NCBI GenBank assembly: GCA_964657885.1
Contig: CAZZWO010000196.1
Span: forward strand, 1 to 5,906
From: BOG-908 sp964657885
GTDB taxonomy: Bacteria; Pseudomonadota; Alphaproteobacteria; Acetobacterales; Acetobacteraceae
Reading direction: 5' to 3'
DNA length: 5,906 bases
Every line of letters starts with the position of its first letter. Positions within the stretch are counted from its first letter, which is position 1. A program made the translations under genes and the position numbers. This document shows, piece after piece, positions 1-5,906 of this stretch. The notes under the pieces were generated by a model. The model was not told the DNA's origin and did not search any database. It was given only the letters and a program-made list of their open reading frames with translations.

Positions 1-1226
1 TGATCGCCACCACCTTGCTGACCGGCAGCGCCAGCGGCACCGCGAACCTGTCGGGCAACAACAGCATCGCCAGCCTCGGCGATTTCACCAGCGCCGGGTT
101 CCTGCTGAACGACGCCTCGGCACTCGCGGTGACAGGCAACGTCCAGGGCGGCCAGAGCGCGCGGATCACGACCCAGGGCGGCCTGCAGGTGCCGGGCCAG
201 GTCGCGGCCGGCGCGACCTCGCTCATCGCCACCGACATCGGCGTCGCGGGCGCGGTGTCCGGCAGCACTTCGGTGTCGCTGACCGCGATGTCGGGCAACG
301 TGGCCGCTACCGGGCAGCTCGTGACGCCGCTGCTGTCGCTCACCGCCGCCGGGAGCGGCAACCTCACCGGCGCCAACCAGGTGGCCGAACTCGGCGACGT
401 CACCACGCCTGCGGGCTTCACCATGCTGGACGGGGTGGCGTTGTCGGCCACCGGTGCGCTGACCGCGGCCCAGGGATCGGTCGACCTGACCGCCACCGAC
501 CTGTCGGCGTCCGGCCAGATGACGGCGTCCGGCAGCATCACCCTGGGCTCGCCGGGCACCATCACGATGTCCGGGGCGATGACCGCGCCGACCATCCTGA
601 TCGGCACCGAGACGGAAAAGCCGCTGATGGTCGCCTGGGACGGCGGCAGCGTGCTGACCGGCTCCAGCATCGCGGCGAACGCGAAGAAGCCGCTATTCCC
701 CAAGGCGAACGGCTCGGCGCCGGGCATCTTCGTCTTCGCCGACGGCTTCCAGCAAACCGGTGTCACCCTGGTGAACGCGAACGCGCAGGCCGCTACCGTC
801 GAGATCACCCTGGCCGGACCGAAGGAGACGGTCGCCTTCAACCCGGGCTTCGGCTCGGGCCTGGTGGCGCCCAGCGCGCAGCTTTTCCTGAACCTGAACG
901 CCGGCGGCAGCGCCTCGGGCGACGTGGTCGTGGCGGGGCTGAGCATCACCTACATCCCGCCGGCGTCCCCCACGCTGTCGGACCTGTTCGGCACCATCGG
1001 CGGCCTCGGCGGCCAGTCGGCATCGGGCCGCGCCTACATCGCACCGCTGCCGAACGCGAATTACCGGTTCAACGCCTGCGCCATCGCGTCGGTGAACTGC
1101 GTGCTGCTCTCGCCGGTGATCGTGCCGATCTACAACCCGGCCGAGGACGTCACGGTCGACACGCCGCACCGCCGGCGCGAGGACGACGACCTGATCATCC
1201 CGAACGTCGGCGAGGAGGATTTCTGA
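1..1226 (+). CDS. Filamentous-haemagglutinin-like repetitive exoprotein, C-terminal part (5' truncated by window edge)
   Basis: The frame is already open at the left edge (first whole codon at base 3), so the true start lies upstream; TTG at 15 is only the first possible start triplet. About 408 residues are visible. Numbering from the TTG codon as residue 1, residues up to about 200 are Gly/Ala/Ser/Thr/Val-rich and built of imperfect repeats carrying the theme NL(S/T)GxNxxAxLGD, as expected for a right-handed beta-helix stalk of secreted adhesin/haemagglutinin-type proteins. Residues 200-335 form a less repetitive, probably beta-rich cap. The end has YRFNACAIASVNC (Cys354 and Cys362), then HRRREDDD and the terminal PNVGEEDF. 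No beta-barrel translocator domain is seen, which argues against a classical autotransporter and for two-partner secretion; the N-terminal TPS domain and the FhaC-like partner would lie upstream and are not visible. The stop overlaps the CHAT gene start. The family call rests on repeat style and composition, and the ligand or function is unknown. Confidence 0.72.
   Translation, partial: IATTLLTGSASGTANLSGNNSIASLGDFTSAGFLLNDASALAVTGNVQGGQSARITTQGGLQVPGQVAAGATSLIATDIGVAGAVSGSTSVSLTAMSGNVAATGQLVTPLLSLTAAGSGNLTGANQVAELGDVTTPAGFTMLDGVALSATGALTAAQGSVDLTATDLSASGQMTASGSITLGSPGTITMSGAMTAPTILIGTETEKPLMVAWDGGSVLTGSSIAANAKKPLFPKANGSAPGIFVFADGFQQTGVTLVNANAQAATVEITLAGPKETVAFNPGFGSGLVAPSAQLFLNLNAGGSASGDVVVAGLSITYIPPASPTLSDLFGTIGGLGGQSASGRAYIAPLPNANYRFNACAIASVNCVLLSPVIVPIYNPAEDVTVDTPHRRREDDDLIIPNVGEEDF
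3..600 (+). repeat. Two imperfect tandem copies of a ~105-residue exoprotein repeat unit
   Basis: Copy 1 begins at about base 3 and copy 2 at about base 318, a spacing of 315 bases (105 codons). The first ~30 codons align without gaps except for one inserted Pro: IATTLLTGSASGTANLSG against LVTPLLSLTAAGSGNLTG, followed by SLGDFTS-AGF against ELGDVTTPAGF. Similarity fades after that, and copy 2 looks shorter (to roughly base 585-600). More copies probably lie upstream. The repeats are conserved as protein but not as near-identical DNA, so this is an old structural repeat of the beta-helix rather than a recent duplication. Confidence 0.6.
1212..1218 (+). promoter_or_regulatory. Shine-Dalgarno for the CHAT protein gene, inside the exoprotein gene
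   Basis: GAGGAGG lies 7 bases before the ATG at 1226 and within the last codons (Gly-Glu-Glu-Asp) of the exoprotein. It settles the start at 1226 over the internal ATG at 1244. Together with the TGATG stop/start overlap it indicates translational coupling. The acidic GEED ending of the exoprotein is partly the readout of this ribosome-binding site. Confidence 0.85.
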
Positions 1227-4200
1227 TGGCCCGATCCCTCCAGATGCCGTCCGTCTTCCGTCGGCGCTCGCTGTGGGCCGCCTGCACGGCCGCGTTGCTG
1301 GCGCAGGGCTGTGCCGGCCCGCCCCCCGGCGCCTATGTCTCGGCATCGGGCACCGTGCACACCGCCACCATCCCGCTCGGCGCCAACGAGGCGGGCGAGG
1401 CCTGCACGCAGGACGGCCGTCCGGGCGACAGCGCCGCCGCGATCTACTGCGGCGCGTGGGAACAGCCGAGCGCGCACGTGGCCGCCAACACCGGCGCCGG
1501 CACCAGCGTGTCGGCGGTGGCCGCTTCCGGCGCCTGGCGCGACGACCTGGAACGCCGGCTGGACTGCACCGGACAGGCGCAAACCACCATCCTCGGCCGC
1601 TACCCGGCCGCGCTGCTGACCTGCACGACGCGGCTGGGCGGCTGGCCGCAGGTGGCGATGGCCGCCGACATCGATGGCCGGATCTGGCTCGCCGACGGGG
1701 TGCGCCCGGCGCTGCCCGCGATCGAACGGTCGATCGGCGTGCTGTCGGGCAAGGTTGCGCCGAACGCGATCGCCTCGCAGCCGGTCAGCGCGGGCCTGAC
1801 CGCCAAGCGGCTGGCGGCGCGCAGCTTCGGCTCCAACGACATCGGCCAGTATCTCGGGCTGGTCCGCCTCGCGAACCGCGCCAACATGGAGGGCAACTTC
1901 GCCAATGCGGAGCAGGCCCTCGCGGCCGCCGCCACGCTGCAGGAGCGGGTGCAGGGCCGCGATACCCCCGCACTTGCCGGCACGCTGACCGCCGAGGCGC
2001 TGCAACTGTCCGACGAGGGCCGGTTCGCGGAAGCCGAGTCGATCTTCATCCGCGCCGAGGTGCTGGCTGCCTCGCCGCGGCAGACCGACCCGCTCGCCAT
2101 GCCGCTGCTGTGGCACTACCGCGGCCTGCACATGCTCAACCAGGGGCGCATACCGGAAGGCTTCGCCCTGCTGACCCGCGCCGAGCATGGGTTCGCAGCC
2201 CAACTGCCGGCCGAAAGCTTGTCCGCCCCCGCCGCCTCCGGCCTGTCGGGCAAGGTGGACAACCAGGAACTGCTGTTCGACCAGACCCAGAGCCGGGCGC
2301 TGCTCGGGGTGATCGAGACGCGCCGTGCCGAAGCCCGCGCCGAGCGGCTGTCGGGCAAGCTGGCCGAGAGCAATGCGCTGGCCGCCTCCGCAACACGGCT
2401 GGCGGTGGCGCGCGGCGTCAACGAGCCGCAGGTGCGCGCCAGGCTGTTCCGCACCGCCGCGTTCATCGACGACGCGCAGGGGAACAAGGCGGCCGCGCTG
2501 TCCGGTTTCTCCGCATCGGCCGAGGCGTTCGGCCGCGCCGTGCCTGGCAGCCGCACCTATGCCGAAACCTCGCTGCTCTGGGCCGACCGCCTGGCAACCG
2601 ACGGCCGCAAGCAGGAGGCGCTGGCCGCCTGCCGCAGTGCCGCCGCCGTGTTGCGGCAAGCCGATGGCGGCACCAACGGCGAGTGGCTGCAGCCGTGCCT
2701 CAAGGTGCTGGCCGAAGCCGCCGCGGCCGATCCGGCGCAGTCCCAGGCGCTGCTCGGCGAGATGTTCGAGATGGGGCAGCTCGCGCGCAGCAGCATCACC
2801 AGCCAGCAGATCGCGACGGCCAGCGCGCGGCTGACCGAAAACGCCCGCGACCCTCATGTCGCCACCCTGATGCGGGCGCGCGAGGACCAGGCGGCGCAGC
2901 TCGCCGACCTGCTGCAGGCCCGCGACGAGGCCCGGGCCGCTCCCAACGCGCAGGCGGGCGCGCTCGCCGACCTGGAGAAGAAGGTCACCGCGCTGCAGTC
3001 CAAGCAGGCCGAGAACGAACAGCTCCTGCAGGCCGCGTCGCCCAATTTCGGCCAGCTCGTGCAGAAAGTGGTGCCGGCGCGCGATGTGCTGGCCGCCTTG
3101 CATCCCGGCGAGGCGTTCGCGGCGACCGTGCTGAGCCGCGACGCCGGCTGGACGTTCCTGCTGAGCCACGGCCGGATCTCGGTGGCGCCGATCGCCGGCG
3201 GCAGCCAGGCGCTGGCCGCCCTGGTGCACCAGGTGCGCGTCAGCATGGACGCGGAGACCGAGCCGCCGCCGCCGTTCGACACCGGCGCGGCGGAACGGCT
3301 GTACGACCTGGTGCTGCGCGGCGTGGAGCCCGGCCTCCAGGGGGCGACCGCGTTGTCGGTGGCGCCCTCCGGCCCGCTGCTGTCGCTGCCCTTCGGGATG
3401 ATGCTGACCGGCCATGCCTCGCAGACCGACCTCGCGGGCGCGCCGTGGCTGATCCGGCAGGTGTCGGTCGAGCACGTCCCGGCGCCCGCCAACTTCATCA
3501 GCCTGCGCAAGATCGCCGGCAACTCGCGGGCGACGCGGCCGTGGTTCGGCTTCGGCGACTTCCACCCGGTCACCCTCAGGCAGGCCGAGCGCAGTTTCCC
3601 CGGCCGGTCCTGTGCCGACAGCGCAACCTTGCTCGCCGGATTGCCGCCGCTGCCCGGTGCGCAGGTGGAACTAGATGCGGTCCGCCGGCTCACCGGTGCG
3701 TCGCCGCAGGACGAACTGCTGGGCAGCGCCTTCACCGCATCTGCGGTCCAGAAAGCGGAGCTGAAGGACGTGCGGGTGCTGCATTTCGCGACGCACGCGC
3801 TGCTGCCCACCGACCTGCGTTGCCAGAATGAGCCGGCACTGGTGACTTCGCCGCCGCCCGGCGCGCTCGATGCCAGCGGCGCGCTGCTGACCGCCTCGCA
3901 AGTCGCCGGCCTCGAACTGGATGCCGATGCGGTGGTGCTGTCGGCGTGCAACACCGGCGGGCCGGGCGGCACCACGTCGGGCGAGAGCCTCACCGGCCTG
4001 GCGCGCAGCTTCTTCTACGCCGGCGCGCGGGCGCTGCTGGTGACGCACTGGTCGGTGAACGACCGCGCGACCGCATACCTGGTGGCGCTGACCCTGTCGG
4101 GTGCCAAGTCGGATCCGGGGATCGGGCTGGCGGGCGCCCTGGCGAAGGCCCAACGCCGGCTGCTTTCGGATGCCAAGGGCGATCTCGCGGTGCAGGCGCA

Positions 4201-4264
4201 CCCGTTCTACTGGGCGGCGCTCGCGGTGATCGGAGAGGGCATGGGCAACCGTCCGAATTCCTGA
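1226..4264 (+). CDS. Exported TPR-CHAT domain protein (caspase-like peptidase)
   Basis: This 1012-residue protein is complete. Residues 1-29 look like an export signal: an RRR cluster at 12-14, a hydrophobic stretch and Cys29 in LLAQGC. That resembles a weak lipobox (Ala at -3, Gly at -1), so it may be a lipoprotein. Residues 42-175 form a domain with Cys60, Cys75, Cys114 and Cys133 and a DGRIWLADG segment. Residues about 205-490 are Ala-rich helical pairs resembling degenerate TPRs (for example EGRFAEAESIFIRAE). A probable coiled coil covers about 545-603. The CHAT domain fills about 610-1005, with the predicted catalytic pair His857 (VLHFATHALL) and Cys908 (VVLSACNTGG), then SGESLTGLARSFFYAGARAL and a C-terminal HPFYWAALAVIGEG motif. 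CHAT proteins are caspase/separase-like cysteine peptidases and include HetF and the CRISPR-associated Csx29. The start is fixed by a strong ribosome-binding site and it overlaps the exoprotein gene by one base. The peptidase family call is firm; export, lipidation and substrate are inferred. Confidence 0.92.
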   Translation: MARSLQMPSVFRRRSLWAACTAALLAQGCAGPPPGAYVSASGTVHTATIPLGANEAGEACTQDGRPGDSAAAIYCGAWEQPSAHVAANTGAGTSVSAVAASGAWRDDLERRLDCTGQAQTTILGRYPAALLTCTTRLGGWPQVAMAADIDGRIWLADGVRPALPAIERSIGVLSGKVAPNAIASQPVSAGLTAKRLAARSFGSNDIGQYLGLVRLANRANMEGNFANAEQALAAAATLQERVQGRDTPALAGTLTAEALQLSDEGRFAEAESIFIRAEVLAASPRQTDPLAMPLLWHYRGLHMLNQGRIPEGFALLTRAEHGFAAQLPAESLSAPAASGLSGKVDNQELLFDQTQSRALLGVIETRRAEARAERLSGKLAESNALAASATRLAVARGVNEPQVRARLFRTAAFIDDAQGNKAAALSGFSASAEAFGRAVPGSRTYAETSLLWADRLATDGRKQEALAACRSAAAVLRQADGGTNGEWLQPCLKVLAEAAAADPAQSQALLGEMFEMGQLARSSITSQQIATASARLTENARDPHVATLMRAREDQAAQLADLLQARDEARAAPNAQAGALADLEKKVTALQSKQAENEQLLQAASPNFGQLVQKVVPARDVLAALHPGEAFAATVLSRDAGWTFLLSHGRISVAPIAGGSQALAALVHQVRVSMDAETEPPPPFDTGAAERLYDLVLRGVEPGLQGATALSVAPSGPLLSLPFGMMLTGHASQTDLAGAPWLIRQVSVEHVPAPANFISLRKIAGNSRATRPWFGFGDFHPVTLRQAERSFPGRSCADSATLLAGLPPLPGAQVELDAVRRLTGASPQDELLGSAFTASAVQKAELKDVRVLHFATHALLPTDLRCQNEPALVTSPPPGALDASGALLTASQVAGLELDADAVVLSACNTGGPGGTTSGESLTGLARSFFYAGARALLVTHWSVNDRATAYLVALTLSGAKSDPGIGLAGALAKAQRRLLSDAKGDLAVQAHPFYWAALAVIGEGMGNRPNS

Positions 4265-4270
4265 TTAACG

Positions 4271-4298
4271 GGGCGTCCGGCCAGAACGACCGGCTCCC
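4271..4298 (+). other. Imperfect RNA hairpin in the CHAT-sheath intergenic gap
   Basis: GGG (4271-4273) can pair with CCC (4296-4298). Moving inward there is one mismatch, a G-C pair and a bulged T, then CCGG (4277-4280) pairs with CCGG (4290-4293) around a 9-base loop. No T-run follows, so it is not a standard intrinsic terminator. It could weakly attenuate read-through or stabilise the transcript end, or be a chance fold in GC-rich DNA. The rest of the gap (4265-4326) shows no promoter I would defend. Confidence 0.25.
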
Positions 4299-4316
4299 TC
4301 ATTTCACGCCATTGCG

Positions 4317-4321
4317 GGTGA
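4317..4321 (+). promoter_or_regulatory. Weak ribosome-binding site of the sheath fusion gene
   Basis: GGTGA lies 5 bases before the ATG at 4327. The alternative in-frame ATG at 4321 has only GGG two bases upstream, too close for normal use. This favours 4327 as the start, but the site is weak and 4321 (two more residues, Met-Asn) cannot be excluded. Confidence 0.4.
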
Positions 4322-4326
4322 TGAAC

Positions 4327-5906
4327 ATGGACTACGAAGTGAATTTCGGCACCGTTCCCAACCGCCCCCGCGCCGCCGTCACGCCGGGGCAGGTGTTCCG
4401 CCTGGCGCTGCTGGGCGATTTCTCCGGCCGCGCCAATGCCGGAACATTGCAGACCGGGGCGGCTCTCGCATCGCGCAAGCCGCTGAAAATCGATGTCGAT
4501 ACGATCGACGACGTGCTGGCGCGGATGAAGCTTTCGCTGACCCTGAAGCTCGACGAGGACGGCGCCGCGGTCCAGGTGCCGATCGGTAGCCTGGACGACT
4601 TCCATCCCGACCAGATCGTCGAGAATGTCGAGCTGTTCGAGGAATTGCTGAGCCTGCGCAAGAACCTGGCGAGCCGCGCCGGTTTCGACCGCGCCGCGCG
4701 CGAAGTGCTGTCCTGGAGCGGCGAGGAACCGTTGCCGCCGCCGCCCCGCCAGGCCCGTGGCGCGGCTATCGCGACCGACCGCAAGCTGTCGGATTTCGCG
4801 CGGCTGACCGGCCGGGCGAAGGCCGCTCCGGTGGACAGCTCGACCGAGGACCTGATCAAGCGGCTGGTCGGGCCGTTCGTGCAGCCGGCGCGCGATGCAC
4901 GGCAGGAGCAACTGACGGCGCGGGTGGACGAGGCGCTGTCGGCGGCGATGCGGCGCGTGCTGCACCACCCGGATTTCCAGACCGCCGAGGCGCTGTGGCG
5001 CGGTGTCGAGTTCCTGGCGCGGCGCATCGAGACCGGCGCGCGCATGCAGATCGTGCTGTACGACGTGTCGGCCGAGGAACTGGCGGCCGACCTCGCGGCG
5101 ACCGACACGCTGGCCGATACCGGGCTGTATGCGATGCTCGTCGAACAGCCGGCGATGGATGCGGGGCAGGGCGCCCTGTCGGCGGTGATCGGGCTGTACG
5201 GGTTCGAGCTGTCGCCGCCGCACGCCGACCTGCTGGGGCGCATCGCCCAGGTGGCGGCCTCGGCCAACGCACCGTTCATTGCGGCGATTTCGCCCGACCC
5301 GCTGAAAACGCCGTTCCACGACCAGCATCCGCTGATCAAGTCCGCCTGGACCGGGCTGCAGGAATTGCCGGCTTCGGCCTATCTCGGGCTCGCCACGCCG
5401 CGGTTCCTGTTGCGGATGCCCTACGGCAAGAAGACCGACCCGATCGACGCCTTCGCGCTGGAGGAGTTCACCCGGCAATCCGGGCTGTCGGGCATGCTGT
5501 GGGGCCATGCCGCCCTGGTGCCGGCGCTGCTGCTGGCCGAAACGTGGGAGCAGCAGGGCAACAAGATGAAGCTCGGCTCGGTGATGGGCGTCGGCGACAT
5601 CCCTTACTACGTCTATTTCGATCAGGACGGCGACCAGACCGCATTGCCCTGCACCGAGCGGATGTACAGCGAACGCCAGGCGGTGCAGACGGCGGCCTAC
5701 AAGGTGATGCCGCTGCTCAGCCTGCGCGGACGGCCGGAAGTGCGGCTCGGCGGCTTCACGTCGCTGGCTGGCACCCCGCTCGCCGGCTTCTGGGCGCCAG
5801 TCGAGATCAAGCCGCCCGCCCCCGCTGCGCCGCCCCCGCCCGCCGCCGCGACGCCACAGCCCGCCGCGCCGGCGCGCCCACCCGCAGCCGGCGGTCCGCC
5901 AGCGAC
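4327..5906 (+). CDS. Type VI secretion contractile sheath protein, natural TssB-TssC fusion (3' truncated by window edge)
   Basis: The frame stays open from 4327 to the edge with no stop (526 whole codons). Residues about 24-150 match the small sheath subunit TssB/VipA: FRLALLGDFSGR (24-35), RKPLKIDVDTIDDVLARM, and SLDDFHPDQIVENVELFEEL (88-107) followed by a LRKNL stretch. After a Pro/Arg-rich linker (about 137-175), residues 176-490 match the large subunit TssC/VipB: RRVLHHPDFQTAEALWRGVE (209-228), DLLGRIAQVAASANAPFIAA (301-320), YLGLATPRFLLRMPYG (352-367), MLWGHAAL (390-397), and a C-terminal PCTERMYSERQAV region. Normally these are separate chains of about 165 and 490 residues that form a heterodimer and polymerise into the contractile sheath around the Hcp tube in the cytoplasm. 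Here they are in one chain, in the usual B-then-C order. From residue 496 a Pro/Ala-rich tail begins and continues past the edge, so a further C-terminal module is possible. Start choice: 4327 rather than 4321, on ribosome-binding-site spacing. Identity as a sheath fusion is strong; membership in a working T6SS is inferred. Confidence 0.88.
   Translation, partial: MDYEVNFGTVPNRPRAAVTPGQVFRLALLGDFSGRANAGTLQTGAALASRKPLKIDVDTIDDVLARMKLSLTLKLDEDGAAVQVPIGSLDDFHPDQIVENVELFEELLSLRKNLASRAGFDRAAREVLSWSGEEPLPPPPRQARGAAIATDRKLSDFARLTGRAKAAPVDSSTEDLIKRLVGPFVQPARDARQEQLTARVDEALSAAMRRVLHHPDFQTAEALWRGVEFLARRIETGARMQIVLYDVSAEELAADLAATDTLADTGLYAMLVEQPAMDAGQGALSAVIGLYGFELSPPHADLLGRIAQVAASANAPFIAAISPDPLKTPFHDQHPLIKSAWTGLQELPASAYLGLATPRFLLRMPYGKKTDPIDAFALEEFTRQSGLSGMLWGHAALVPALLLAETWEQQGNKMKLGSVMGVGDIPYYVYFDQDGDQTALPCTERMYSERQAVQTAAYKVMPLLSLRGRPEVRLGGFTSLAGTPLAGFWAPVEIKPPAPAAPPPPAAATPQPAAPARPPAAGGPPA

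Noticed and set aside
1..1226. Classical autotransporter with its own C-terminal beta-barrel
   Set aside because: The last ~200 residues lack the amphipathic beta-strand pattern and terminal aromatic signature of a translocator barrel as far as I can judge; the protein ends in a charged hydrophilic tail.
1244..1246. Internal ATG (Met7) as the CHAT protein start
   Set aside because: The ATG at 1226 has a near-ideal Shine-Dalgarno at 7-base spacing and the stop/start overlap, while 1244 has no ribosome-binding site nearby.
693..1346. 217-codon minus-strand open frame over the end of the exoprotein gene
   Set aside because: It is extremely Arg-rich (RHRRRGAGRH type), has no motif, and is antisense to a frame with coherent repeats and a conserved-looking tail.
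1130..3565. 811-codon open frame on the minus strand opposite the CHAT gene
   Set aside because: Its composition is the Arg/Gly/Ala/Gln/His-rich, low-complexity pattern typical of GC-rich antisense frames. It shows no recognisable domain, and it lies over a protein with clear CHAT motifs on the + strand.
1273..3831. 852-codon open frame on the + strand in another frame within the CHAT gene
   Set aside because: It is Arg/Pro/Gly/Ala-rich with no motifs, lies inside the CHAT coding region, and has no support beyond the lack of stops at high GC.
4271..4305. Intrinsic terminator after the CHAT gene
   Set aside because: The stem is broken by a mismatch and a bulge and is followed by a mixed TCATTTC sequence rather than a T-run.
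4207..5508. 433- and 335-codon minus-strand open frames opposite the sheath gene
   Set aside because: They are shadows of the TssB-TssC fusion frame, which runs uninterrupted from 4327 to the edge and carries the family motifs. The antisense products are Arg/Gln/His- or Ser/Arg/Ala-rich and featureless.

Overview
The window is very GC-rich, has no RNA genes, IS elements or CRISPR arrays that I can see, and carries three genes in a row on the + strand. Codon usage is uniformly G/C-ending throughout. The long antisense and off-frame open frames are therefore GC shadows. The repeat style of the first protein resembles what I remember from Rhodospirillales/Acetobacteraceae-type alphaproteobacteria. 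That placement is an impression from style and composition, not a database result.

Layout. (1) Bases 1-1226 hold the C-terminal end of a large repetitive filamentous-haemagglutinin-like exoprotein (two-partner-secretion style), cut off by the left edge. It ends in a two-cysteine segment and a basic-then-acidic tail. (2) Bases 1226-4264 hold a complete 1012-residue protein. It has an N-terminal export signal, a cysteine-containing N-terminal domain, TPR-like helices, a coiled coil and a C-terminal CHAT (caspase-like) peptidase domain with the His/Cys pair intact. Its ATG overlaps the exoprotein stop codon by one base (TGATG) and has a strong Shine-Dalgarno inside the exoprotein gene, so the two are almost certainly translationally coupled. 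(3) After a 62-base gap a third gene starts at about 4327 and runs off the right edge. It has no stop codon in the window. It encodes a natural fusion of the two type VI secretion sheath subunits, TssB (VipA) followed by TssC (VipB), with a Pro/Ala-rich tail.

How they may work together. The exoprotein and the CHAT protein form a tight pair. A simple model is that the exported CHAT protein processes, senses or polices the exoprotein, but the sequence shows only coupling and an intact catalytic dyad. The fused sheath protein starts what looks like a T6SS-type contractile gene set continuing to the right. Whether it is in the same operon is open: the gap is short, same-strand and has no convincing terminator. 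The combination of a surface exoprotein, an exported CHAT protease and a single-chain contractile sheath is the most unusual aspect of this region.
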